Assembly (NCBI GenBank): GCA_037577475.1
Contig: CM075206.1
Coordinates: 10,384,401-10,448,400 of the forward strand
Source of the DNA: Chaunax sp. Z400
Taxonomy: Eukaryota > Chordata > Actinopteri > Lophiiformes > Chaunacidae
Direction: 5' to 3'
Length of the DNA: 64,000 nucleotides
Position numbers and translations under genes: made by a program. The notes below the pieces were generated by a model, which saw only the letters and a list, made by a program, of their open reading frames with translations, was not told the origin of the DNA and searched no databases. Numbering within the stretch: position 1 is the stretch's first letter; the number at the start of each line of letters is the position of its first letter. Below are positions 52,386 to 64,000 of this stretch, piece by piece.

Positions 52386-54648
52386 CCCGAGAAGAAACTT
52401 CATTGAGAGCAGAGCATTTAATAGTGAAGCTGCAGGCTCATAGCATGATATCTATGTTTGCACGCACACCCTTTCTTCTTCTTTTCTTTTAAAAAACATG
52501 AAACAAGATTGCTTGACTAATTCCGATGCTACAGTAATTTAATTGATTATTATTGCCAAGGCCTGCTCAGCAATACCCGATGTTCCGTGAGCGGCTCTTT
52601 TTGCTCCAAACTGCAAAGTAAGATGAAACAGTAGTACTACTAACAAATTGTAGGAGGTCACTGGGGACAAACCGAGAAGATCTGATCTTTAAAAATAACA
52701 AAAAATAACTCTTGTAATTAAATTAACTACACATGCATGAAAAACTTTTTTTTACCCACAGGATATCAAAAATAACATGCTTCTAAAACCAAACACTTGA
52801 AAAACACTTGAAAACATGTTGACTGTGTGGATTAGCTCTGAGAATTGAGCAGCGTAACAGGTGAAACTATATATGGTATTCTAAGCAGGCATTGGAAAGC
52901 AGATTTTGCATTGGCAGGATTTCTGTGGGCTCCCTGCCAAGCACAATACTCGACATAATGAGAAACACTTGTTTCAAAATGAGCCATCCACTAAGCCTCA
53001 CAGCATTCAAAAGCAACTGGAGCTCAAATGTGACTGTATATCATTAACACTGATTATGCTCAGTGACCTTGGTTCAGAACCATGCAAATATTCACATACA
53101 ACATTGCACATAATGATTAAAAGGTCTGTCTGCTTAATAGATGCTTGAAGGGTGTAGATGATGACCAGAGAACAGGAGGGATGTACTACAGGATTTTAGG
53201 GGTGAAAGCAAACTTTGCAAAGGAATTTAAAAGAGAGAAGATTGTAAAACAAGCCACATGACAAGAACTTTTCAGGAAACCCACCGTTCTCCTCACTGCT
53301 GTGAACACTTCTCTTCTGGACTCTTCTGTAGGACAAAACACCAGAAATGACAGACTGTGGTGGACAGAACAAATGAATAAACAATAAGTTTCTGTGTGAG
53401 CATCATAAAAGAGCAAATCAACATGAATCAGTAGAAACAATAAAAGTGCAGCTGCGTCTCCCTGACCAATGTTTGAATATGGTAGCAAAATAAAAATAAA
53501 AATGGAAGAAATGGCATCACTTTCAATTGGATTATGTGATTCCAGAGGTCAATGCTACATCTGAAACAGTTCTGTAATTACAACACTGGCCTTTCAAAGT
53601 TAATATGTGGGAAAGAGATTGGGGGAAAGTGCATGGTAATATTCCTTCAGCCTTTGTTTATGCTGTATAAAGCCAATTTCAATTCTGTTGACTTGTAAAA
53701 AAAAAAGAGGCAGAAATGCTGCCTCACCTGAAAATAAAATGGGCTTTTAAAGTCTCTCGTTTGGCTGTGTATCTCGGCAGTATTTTACTCTGACAAAAGG
53801 GAGGCATTAAATGGGAGAAGGTTTTATTGACGCTGCTGTATCCATGGAGGATTAGAGAGGTCTGTTTTCACTGAGTAGCCTGAACCCATTAACACCAGGC
53901 AAGTGGGGAGAGACATTTTTCCACTGCTTGGAGTTCTCACTCTTGGGGCTGCAGCCAGGGAAAATGCTAACTATGATCCTTAGAGGGCAAGGGAAGAGAT
54001 AATAATGATTGTGCTGTGAAATTCTTCTTATAAGGTGCTTTCACAGAAAATGCCTTGTTGCATTTTTAACATCCTTGGATCAATAGACACGAGTGTCTTG
54101 CTCTTAATTTCACAGAAAACACAATTGTTATCGAGAACATTGTGGGTTTAGGATCCCTGTGCAGGCAGGAAGCTTTATTAGTTATGTTAGAGAGAAGATG
54201 TTTGAGCCAAACTGCACTGGGGGTTTCATCTGGACTGAAACCTGCTGATTCAGGTGTCAACAACAGAATCTGATGCATACTCATTTATGGCTGCTAATAC
54301 ATCATTAGAGATTAGATCCATCTTCTGGCCTGAGGAGAGCATGCATCTTTGAGCTGTCGAGTTAACATCATCATGTTCTCATTTGTAATGAAAAGTTGAC
54401 ATGCTGACAAACATCACACCTGCCTCTCATTTTGCACAACTGTGGCTCCAAAAGGCAGTGAGTGCTAACTGAGACTTTTTTAAGTCCACACAGCAAACTC
54501 ATTTTCTATAACCAAACTATTGGCTATAATATAAAAGAAACCAAAGCCATGAAGAGGTGATGTGATGTTAGTACTCTCGAGAGCACTGATGGGCTCCACC
54601 CATCTTCCAACAAAGGTCCACTGCTGCTCTGTAGGGATTGATCTAGAT
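52386..54648. other. intergenic sequence, no gene seen
   Basis: Ordinary non-coding sequence; the open frames are short and unlike known proteins. Confidence 0.5.
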
Positions 54649-55801
54649 CAGTGGTTCACAAATTTTAACAGTCATGTACCCCCTGAGACACTCTACAACC
54701 TCCTAAGTACCCCCAGCCCCATGGATATCCCACTATAATGTTTGGTTTTTTGTTTGTAATTCTGCTGCATATACAAAAAGTAAACACACACTTAATATAT
54801 GAGACGGAATAACCAATAAATCCTGCTTTTTATTTGGATTTCAAACTTTTACTTCATCCACTCTGCACACACACATTGTAGGTAGAAAGGGAGTTGGCAG
54901 CAGAGCTTTTTGTTGCAAGGTATAAACTGGGTAAATTAAACTTGAACACATAATGCCTCACCTCATCACAGATTAATGAGAGGGATGACTGGCTGCATAT
55001 AATGCTGCAATGTGAGGCTGCACTGGAGACACTTTCAGTCTTAGATTGTTTTCTACAGATAGATTGTTATTTGTCTTCATGCAAGCTGAGAACCCATTCT
55101 CACATTGTTGCAAAGGGAATAAACGTCTTCATAACACGATTTGCCAATTCAAGATGCCCTGAATGCAAAGCAATCCAGATATCTGGCAGCGATTCCTGAC
55201 TGAACTCAGTTTTCACTGCCTTGTTCGTGGACTTATATAGACCTATATAGGTAAGGTGGTATGACTTAGTGGGAGAAAATGGATAAAGACTCCAATCATA
55301 ACTCTGTCATCTATTTTGGCGGAGTACCTGTCAGATTGTGCAGCTGCTTTGCGAAAGGTGTTTCCCGATGTCGTATTTGACACCATCTGCAAGTCTGAGT
55401 TTGTTTGCACACACAAAATTGTGCATTAATGGGAACACCTGAGCGTCGTTCTTGCTGACACAGTCAGACCAGAGTTCAAGCCTCTGTTTTGTCCTGCACT
55501 TGTATATCGTCGCTGAGAGTCCTTGCAGTCCGATTCACTTCGTTCAGGCAAGTAAAATGATCCTATAATTAGGCCAAACTGCTGAGCCACTCATCGTCAT
55601 GCAACTTGTTAGACAAATGATAATAGTGGCCGATGAAGAACCGTGTCAAAACTCCTCACCACCGCACCTCAGCGTTGAATGATCGCTGCCTTGGGCCGTG
55701 CTTCAACAAAGTTAATCATTTTCACTGTATCACTCACCAAACACTGTTATAAGAGGTGTTACACCATGTCTCAGTGGGTACGTTAATGTTAGGAAACACT
55801 G
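54649..55801. mobile_element. hAT-type DNA transposon remnant with 8-bp target duplication
   Basis: Begins CAGTGGTTCACAAATTTTAA, close to the common hAT terminus CAGTGGTTCTCAAACTTT, and ends with TTAGGAAACACTG, its degenerate inverse. The flanks ATCTAGAT (54641-54648) and ATCTAGGC (55802-55809) agree at 6 of 8 bases, the target-site length hAT elements leave. The 1.15-kb interior has no usable transposase frame. Confidence 0.65.
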
Positions 55802-56301
55802 ATCTAGGCCCAATCACATGTGATGTCATTGGTTGAAACCTGTCCTCCACATGGTTAGTGATGCCGTGGGCTCACAGCATGTGTTTGCAGCATGTGTTAA
55901 AGACAAAGCATATGAACAGTGCAAAAGGCTCACTAGGTTGGAAAAAAAATCACAATAAACTGGGAGGGAGATAATGTTCAGAGAAAAAAAAATTGAAAAT
56001 TTTTTAGATAAAATGTGTAAATTTACAAGATTAAAACTTGAATATTCTTTGAGATTATAAACTTATACTGTATAAATATGGTTTGTATTTATGAGGAATA
56101 AAAAACCTGGAAAATAGTGTTTTATATTAAGGAACCACATGACTTCACTGGCCTTTTATTATGTCTGCAGTGGATGACGACCTAAACAAATTATAGCCTA
56201 CATACTTTGCAATCAGATTTACCACTGAGGAAATGTTTGTGATTTTTGTTAGTATGCCAACACACGCATGAAGAAGGAGAGAAGGAGGGAGAGAGAAAGC
56301 A

Positions 56302-56325
56302 AGAGAGAGAGAGAGAGAGAGAGAG
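56302..56325 (+). repeat. (AG)n microsatellite
   Basis: A 24-bp pure AG run inside a longer purine-rich stretch from about 56271. Confidence 0.9.
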
Positions 56326-56875
56326 CATGGATGAAACTGTTCATTTGATCATGTAGCCTGATATACAACCCTGTTTAATCCACAGGTTTATCTGTGAGGT
56401 GTATGAACTACACTGCAGACTCTTTAACAGTGACAATCAGACGACTTTCTTATATGAACAAAACCCTCCATGGGTTGAACGTTCATCAGTAGATACTGGT
56501 GTGGGCTCTTTTCTCCTGTATGAAATGGCTGGTGTTCAAGTTTCGTCGTGTAAAATGATGTAAATTTAGTGCTAAATGTTGTCTATCAAATATAAATGAT
56601 TCTGGCTATTCAAATTTATTAAACACCATGAATGTCATGCAGCCTTTTAATATGACATTATTCATTAGACTGATTTTACTCTGATCTCCAGACTATTAAA
56701 GAACACTTCTACAAGGTTATTTTCTTTTGTTTCCTCTGAATATTACCTCTGCTTTTTTCACCTAGTAGCCCCAGCAGACCATAATTACACAGCAGCCTTT
56801 TTTCCTCTGACATCTCTCTCAGGGTGGAAAGCTATACCCTTGAAGTCTTACATACGCCATGACATGATCTGACAG

Positions 56876-57120
56876 AGTCAGATTCAGAAATCAGAAAGCC
56901 TTACTTGTCATTGTAAGCTCTGCATACAACAAAATAAAATAAAAAATACAAAATCAAGCGCAGAATACAAGACAAATAACAAATATTTATATATAATATG
57001 TATAAATAAAATATATTACAAAGATTTAGAGATATTGCACACGAGACCGTAAAGTTAGAGATGAGCAGCAGCACGTGTTGGTGTTTGTCACAGTTTGTAC
57101 GGGAATAAAAGTCTCTCACT
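56876..57120 (-). mobile_element. LINE-type 3' end, reversed, with GATTCT-like tail
   Basis: On the minus strand the element ends TTACAATGACAAGTAAGGC, TTTCTGATTTCTGAATCTGA, the characteristic hexamer-tailed end of a fish non-LTR element. The preceding sequence, with GTACAAACTGTGAC and CTCTAACTTTACGGTCTC, is consistent with it. Confidence 0.5.
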
Positions 57121-57480
57121 GTTTATTTGAGGTCAGAAACGTTGTCTGCTGGACCCAGATTAGAAAACGAGACCAAAAACACACAAAAAATGCACCAAAC
57201 AAGAGAACAAGAATTAAATGAGTACAGGCAGGCAGGGACAGATTAGGGTTGAAGCATGAAGCAACACTCATAATCTGGCAACCGAGTGGGGAAAAAGGAG
57301 CTGGTATATGCACTGACAGGGTGACTGGGGAATGAGACACAGGTGAGCAGGACTGATGGGTAAAATCTGAGGGCATCTGGTGGAGAACGGCAAAAAAAAA
57401 AAAAAAAGCCTTAAAGAGATGAGTGAGAATGGGAAGAATCAGCATAAGTGAGGAAGATGATGTGACACAGTGATGTACAA
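57121..57480 (-). repeat. probable dispersed fish repeat
   Basis: Phrases such as ATCTGGCAACCGAGTGG and GAGACACAGGTGAGCAGG occur in a group of fish interspersed repeats that also includes 59170-59700. Boundaries and class were not determined. Confidence 0.35.
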
Positions 57481-58854
57481 GGGTGTGTCAGTATACGGTG
57501 ACATCACTGTTGGGTGTGGTATACAGGTGTGACATTACACACTACTTATCGAACCCAAACACACTGAATGATGCAGGGTGTAGTCAGAGGGCAACACACT
57601 TCAACCAAAGAGAACACCGTGTTAAGTTACTCTTAATAGAACAACTTTCTGCAATTACTTATCGACAAACGAAATAGGGAACGGCAGAAATAGTTGGATG
57701 CATGAAAAGAGAACGACATGTGACATACAGTGGTGGATTATAGTCACATGAGATGTTGTGAGACACTCAAAATATTCAACTTTTTATGAATGTTCCACTT
57801 TTTATAGCACTCCTTTTTATTTCTCCAGAGAAAATGAGCCGATTTTTGTCTCCTTTCCACTCTGATCTGCCAGAAGGAAGCACTGGATACCTCAAGCTGT
57901 GAATCCTGATGGATTGGACGGCGGCAAGGCTGTGCAAGAAGCCCCAACAGGCTTGTATCACATGACAGAAACTTCGAAATGACAGTTAAATGTCTCACAG
58001 GAACCAAGTGTTCGGTTAGAATAATTTGCCATGTGTTCCTCTGCTATGCTGCCATGTCGTTCAAGGTGAGGATTCAAAGGCTGCATCAGGGGCTTTGTGC
58101 TTTTCGAGGTTTGGTGTGAGCGCTCCATTTCTGGATGGCAGCACTGTACTAACAAACACTTGCACTGATATGGAATTGCACTCAAAGCAATAAACTGTCA
58201 GAACCTTGGAGTCAGACATCTCAGGAAATTATTCACTGCTGCCAACTAATTCATGGATTAACACTGTAGTATTATTCTGTGTTCATCTGGCACGATCAAC
58301 TTGACCTAAACACTGAATGTCTCACCATTTAATAGTAATAGCATTAAGGTCAGATGGGACAAAACACAAACATTCTGTTCCTCCTCTCATTTATCAGTCC
58401 TCTCTCTACCCTCACCTTTGGACAGGAGAGAAGAAGAAAAAGCAAAGAAATAAGGTCATGGACATTAGAGTGAAAAATGTATCCAAGCAGTGAAATATGC
58501 AGTAATATGAACCGCTGTCTTCTTCTTCTTCACCAACCACAGGCGCTATTGCATTTGATGATTAAGCATGACTAAAAGTAGGGAGTGGGATATGATTTAA
58601 TTTTCCTTTTTGCAATCAAATCAAATCAATTCTCCTCTTGTGGACATTATTGTTTGAGTCAAATGATTTATTTTACACAATAAAAGTATCATCATTATCC
58701 AAAGGTGTCTCTGTCTGGTTGTCCTCCATATAAAGTATCGTACAGTTAGAAAAGTCCAAAATATTCTTTATTTGCAACTATTCTTAGTATAAGCAATAAA
58801 ACCTTGGTCCAGAGTGAAAAACTTAAAGGGTTGCAAATAAAAAATATGTATTCA

Positions 58855-59095
58855 TTCATGGTCCTCAGAGGATGAACCTGAGTGGCTTTGGTGATCCCTA
58901 GGGGAGGTTGACAGTGGTGGTTTTGAAAGAAATGTCTGAAATACTATGGATGAATTGACATATCTTAGTACAAACATTCATTTCCTCCTCAGGGTTTATT
59001 CCTGACATTTCATGTAGCACCATCATTAGTTCAAGACATTGTGGTTTATGGCCATATACCTGCAAAACTAATGAAATTCCCATCAGCCTGTACTT
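58855..59095 (-). repeat. dispersed fish repeat, reversed copy of the 33420 family
   Basis: On the minus strand it reads ATGGGAATTTCATTAGTTTTG, TGGCCATAAACCACAATG, GATGGTGCTACATGAAATG and CTAGGGATCACCAAAGCC, which are the family's landmarks in order. It explains the 61-codon minus-strand frame here. Confidence 0.55.
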
Positions 59096-59169
59096 TGTGC
59101 TTCGTGTTGATGAGCAAATGTTTGCATGCTAATTATAGCCAACGATACTTTTTGATGATATCCTGTCAC

Positions 59170-59700
59170 ATTTCAGCAAAGTAATGGTGAGGACCCAAAT
59201 CAAGACTCAGGGCCACAGACAGGGAAGGTGCAATTCAATGATTTAATAACATACAATTCTCAAATATACAGGCAGCAGTGAACGAAGTAAAGGGAAACTC
59301 AAAAAATCCACGAACAAAATACAGAAAATCCAACGGGTACAAAAATACCAAAACCAAAACTCCAAGGGCAAGAGAAAAATCCAAAATGTAGACAAATCTA
59401 AACTTATGAGGCACACGATGAAAAAAAAAGGAGACAGCTGGAAAACCTGTGGAAAACGTCCAGGAGGAAACACAACGAACTGTCAACTTAAAGAAGGAAA
59501 ACACACAGACTATAAACAGAGGGGTAACGAGGGGAGACGGGGAACAGGTGAGGACTGCACACAGGTGAAAGCAATAAATAATTTGAAGGGAGGGAAAACA
59601 GACAAAGGCAGGAAGTGTAAAGTAAAAGCATGGACAGGGAAAATAAACTTTCATAATAAAACAGAAAATAAACTCAGAACCCATAACCATCACATATCCA
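59170..59700 (+). repeat. probable dispersed fish repeat
   Basis: GGTGAGGACCCAAATCAAGAC at one end, an A-rich middle and GGGAACAGGTGAGGACTGCAC near the other match a repeat commonly seen in fish genomes. The two long overlapping frames on opposite strands are K/N-rich and F-rich by-products of the A-rich middle. Confidence 0.4.
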
Positions 59701-61603
59701 ATGGTTTAATTTCTCACCTAGCTTCAGTGACCCACCATCCCCTACAATGGACTGTGCAATATTTTTCATATTTGCCCGAGCTGTGCAATTTGTGCGTATG
59801 TAGCATAATGGGCCTGGTCTGGGTCTTGTTACAGGTATAGAGCACACTTTGTGGTCAGAAGTGAAACGCTTTAAACTTTCGATCAAAGAGGGCAGCAAAT
59901 CACTGCTTTGCTTCGAAATCCTTCCTGAAAGCAAGTCGTTTCATTCTCTTAAACCTGTCTCTCCTCTTTAACTTAATATTTACTGCAACTGCAGTCATAC
60001 TAATCGTTTTCCTAGCTCTTTTCATGTGATGAATGCTATTGTCACATCCAAATGTTTGTGAAGTAAACCAGTTTCAAGTGTTTGTGCCCATAATACTTGA
60101 TTTGTGTTTCAGACGAGTTCTTTTAATGAAAATCTCTGAGAATATGTTGGGCCAAGATGAGGTGAGTCCTGTTGTTATGACTAGTAGCAAAGGAACGTGC
60201 TTAGAAATAGTGCTTTTGTATTTAAAAAACAACAACACATAAAGCAGATATTTCAATAAAACAGAATGAGCCCACAGGCAGGCAGACGGGAGGAGCAAAG
60301 AAACCGGTCCGTGTCCCAGCCCTGTTCTGCTCTGTCCATCCCAGGACAATCCAGACTAGAAGTAGCCTAACATGGCCTGTGGCAGCTGTCTCCCAGCCAG
60401 CTGTCTTATGCTGCAGCTCACCTCAACTTTAGGGACAGGCTAACCACCAGCAGGAGTTGTGCCCATAGCTGCGGGCCAGGGCACAAACAAAATAAACAAG
60501 TCAAGTGAATAAGGTGAAACTCCTGCTCCACAAATATAAAAGGAAACACCTACACAGTTGGACAGCATCCTCGTCTCTGGAGGGGGAATCCCTGTCTTAT
60601 TGAGAAAAGTGAAACAGGATATCAGAGGGGTAAAACGAGGTAAAAGAGGGATTTCACTACTCAATTAAATGTGTGTTTGTTTGATTTGGCGTAAAATGTG
60701 GCTAGCCATTATTTGGATTTTGGGCTGGATTGTGCCGTCTAATTTTATTTCCATTTGTCTCAAGAAGACTGGCTTATTGAACAAATTATGACTGTATAAA
60801 TATAACCATGTCCTAAGCAACAACCTCCTTCCTGAGTTTCACTCGCGAGTTAAGAGAGGTCACACTGTGCATAAAAAAAACAACCCACGGTTAAATTATT
60901 AAAGCATTATGGGTTTGAATGAAAAGTTTGTAACACATGACTCAACTGCTGCAATAATGGTTGCATCATTGACCAAAATATTTCTTTGCTAACAGGGAAT
61001 GACATGATGTCAACACTTTCGCTTTTGGATTGTGTTGCCTCTACATGTCATAAATGTGCAGTAAACTGATTTGAACTGTAATCAGAACCATGATGATCAT
61101 TATTTTGATTTATAAACTGAAAATGCTTATTTAAACAAGAAATCACTCTGCCAACAGAGTGAAACGATGGCACTATAACTATCCAAAAGATGAGTCATGT
61201 GTGTATTTTTACGGGCAGTCGTGTCAACCCAGAGCCCAGCACCACCAGCCGCCCCAGTATAAAATCTTACTTACATACATCACCAATTATAGAGCAAACA
61301 TTCAGACTCTGTGGCAGGACAGGCAGGACTCCAGGGTGCATCTCCAGTTTGCATTACTTTTGTGCACTTGTACACTGACCACTGCAATAACAACACAATT
61401 ATTTGTTATAAAAACACTATAAAACATGAAAGTTTTAACTTTATTTGACAAATGATCTTATCTGTCCTGATTACAAGATTTTTAACCCCATAATTCATTA
61501 CAAATGATTCGTTAAATCCTAAACTTGCACAGTAGTGTGGACATGGACGTGCCAGTATAAGCATGTGAACGCACACATGCAGCTATCTTTCTGATATTTA
61601 GTG

Positions 61604-61705
<102 letters not shown>

Positions 61706-62583
61706 CCCCTCTGTGAACTGCATGTATTTTACCACACCAGCCTTTGTGCCCGGCTGCGTCATCTCTCTAAAGGCTGTTTACAATAACACTGGCAGAGGTA
61801 CGTCATTTGCATCCATGGGGAAAAGATTCGGGAAGAGAACCAGCCATGGACACACTCGCACATTGCTAAAGTCAACCAAGCAGAAATTGTTAAGCAGATG
61901 TTAACATGAAGAAACACTTTCTGTATCAGTTTCCAAAATATTGTTATTCAGGGAAAAATGACACAAAGTGACTGGTGATCAGGATTGTCGTCAGAGTGTG
62001 TTTTGCTGACTATGTGAACCCTCCAGTATAATCCAGAGAGAAACGTGACAGTGAGCCGAGATGAACACAATCTCCCACCTGTGACGTTCATCCTGTTCAG
62101 CTTCCCTGAGCCGTTTCCCTGAAGCAGATGCAGAAACACCGCGGCAGCCAAAACATCTATCACTGAGCAAACCGAACAGAAGGCATACACATCTTCATGC
62201 ACTCAACATTCTTCATAACATTCTTCGTATGCCAGCTAAAACGTGCGCAAACCATCTTTTTTTGTCATTTGCGAACGGTTTCTGCTCAAAAATGCCTCCT
62301 GATACGTCCAACCATGTGAGGCTGGGATGAGAGGGAAACCAGACAAGAAGGGAATGTTGTTTGGGGGTCTTAATAGTATGTTCTGTGAGCGTGTTTTACG
62401 TCACTACCACCCACTGCTTTTCCTCCACATATGGTTGGGTTCCAGGAATGTGTTTCCTCAGGCTGTTCTTGATGACATGGGTCAACTCACTGGCTCTGCA
62501 CATGCTGGGGAGAGATGAACCCACAACCTGAGGGCTTAGACCACTTGAAGGATGCAGAGTCTTTCCAGTGTGTCCATGTTTTC

Positions 62584-63077
62584 TGTAACACCTTACAATA
62601 AGGTATGGACAGTTTCGAGTAGTTAACAGGAAATGAGTTAACCATTAGTAAACTCTTTTAAATTTTATAGAGCAGCTAATGAATAATTAATCATTATCCA
62701 GTGAATCGATCATAATAACCACTTTCTTCATAGTGGTTCCTGACTGATTGATCATTATGGTGGATTCATAGCTATTACCTAATGATTCATTTATATAGGA
62801 TCTCCCAGTCTGTTTTCTTGTAACTCATCATTATCGACTATATAGACCTCCTTTAGTATCTATTAGGGAAGTACTTAACAAATGATCAATTATAAAGTCG
62901 TTCCCGATTTGTTCCTCGCTTGTTTCTTAATTAACTTATCATTAGCTTCTCCATTAAATTTGATTAGGGGTTACATGTTAAGTAATGGCTATCTAGCCGT
63001 GAGTTCCTCATTCATTGCTCACCTGTTCCCTGGTTACTATCCAAAATTTTTATGTACCTTATTGTTAAGTTTTGCCA
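62584..63077. mobile_element. inverted-repeat DNA element, about 0.5 kb
   Basis: The left end TGTAACACCTTACAATAAGG and the right end, read in reverse as TGGCAAAACTTAACAATAAGG, form terminal inverted repeats of the ACACTTTACAATAAGG type common in fish. The interior consists of AT-rich, partly self-similar words (AATGATTCATT, TGATCATTA) without a coding frame, so it is non-autonomous. No clear target-site duplication was seen. Confidence 0.6.
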
Positions 63078-64000
63078 ACTTTTCCTTTGGTTTTAGGGTT
63101 AGAAAATAGAGAGAAAAAGAGAAGGATTAGAAGATATTATGAATGATTTAAAAAAACAAACAAACATGTTATTTCATGCTGTGTTAGTAAATGTAGTAAA
63201 TTCAATATAAGAATACTAGAGATATGAGCATTTACTAACTAGCTACTAGACACTCTTACGGCGATAGGAATAGTTCTGATAGTTCTTTTTAGTGAAAAGA
63301 TCAATAGCAATCTTAACTTAGCTTAAGCTTAAGCTTAACCTAACTGTCTCCTGGCTCCAGCACAATATTTACCCTAAAAACCACGATAGTGATATAATTT
63401 ATCAAACTTTATCATTTAAACTGTCTATTTAAGACAACATTAACACAGGAAAAATATTATTTCATCCAAGACTTCATCCCAGGGCATTTATGTAACAGTG
63501 TGGTAGCTCCTGGGGTGAAACAAATTTTACTTTTATGTGTTTTTCAATGATAGCTCGCAGAATGAGAGTGATGGAGGTTTTTGCTGGCGAGACATCTCAC
63601 TTTTCATCCCATATGATGAGCATATCAATAAAATCCCACAACGAGAGGCATTAATATAATTAAACTCACATATTTCTGAAGGGTGGAAATCCCTGATTTA
63701 GTGTACAAAATCCAAACACGTCATTAGAGAACATCTACCTCTTGGTACAGCATTATCTCTGAGCCTGTAAGGATCTTGGATAAATAGCATATGTAAAGCA
63801 AAGAAAGCTTCATAAAATAAATAATCCATTTCATTGGTGTAAATCCATTGCTTGGTGTAAGGGCTGAATCCGAGTCCAGCTGGAGGGGATCTGAGGCAAA
63901 TCTAGAACTCAAAGTCTTCCAGTTAAAACAGACTGGCAGCCTGTGGATTCCCACTTAGATGCCACCTGGATGCAGATGAATGCTAAATGGAGATATTTAG
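63078..64000. other. right edge of window, no gene seen
   Basis: AT-rich non-coding sequence with a TTAGCTTAAGCTTAAGCTTAA run near 63317-63337. Nothing else could be assigned. Confidence 0.5.

Noticed and set aside
59235..59840. 144-152-codon frames on both strands
   Set aside because: They lie in an A-rich dispersed repeat, and both strands are open because stops are depleted.

Overview
The window looks like nuclear DNA of a teleost fish, probably a percomorph. Genes are split by GT-AG introns, and dinucleotide microsatellites are long and frequent. Much of the non-coding sequence is made of repeats I recognise as teleost types: tRNA-like SINE elements, LINE 3' ends with pentamer or hexamer tails, a hAT-type element and short inverted-repeat elements.

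Two genes are secure, and their exons join with every reading frame closing. On the minus strand, junctophilin-1 (jph1) has five coding exons between 38664 and 10637 and encodes 693 aa, with eight MORN motifs, a helical segment, a divergent region and a C-terminal membrane anchor. On the plus strand, gdap1 has six coding exons between 40567 and 43806 and encodes 364 aa, a GST-fold protein with a C-terminal membrane anchor. The two are head to head, with 1.9 kb between start codons, as JPH1 and GDAP1 are in mammals. Both act at membrane contacts: jph1 ties the plasma membrane to the endoplasmic or sarcoplasmic reticulum, and gdap1 sits in the mitochondrial outer membrane.

Layout. 1-3.1 kb: no recognised gene. 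3.14-4.2 kb: a possible unrecognised three-exon minus-strand small gene (91 aa) with a polyadenylation signal. 5.3-5.9 kb: decayed LINE. About 8-10.6 kb: probable jph1 3' UTR. 10.6-38.7 kb: jph1, whose 16.3-kb second intron carries repeats and a second possible small spliced gene at 22.8-23.5 kb. 38.7-40.6 kb: shared upstream region, GC-rich next to jph1 and AT-rich in the middle. 40.6-44.5 kb: gdap1 with its 3' UTR. 44.5-64 kb: gene-poor flank with several mobile elements and a consensus CTCF site.

I see no CRISPR array, operon, phage or other prokaryotic feature. The two candidate small genes are the most novel content, but they rest only on splice signals and open frame and need transcript evidence. 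Repeat families were recognised by eye and named conservatively.
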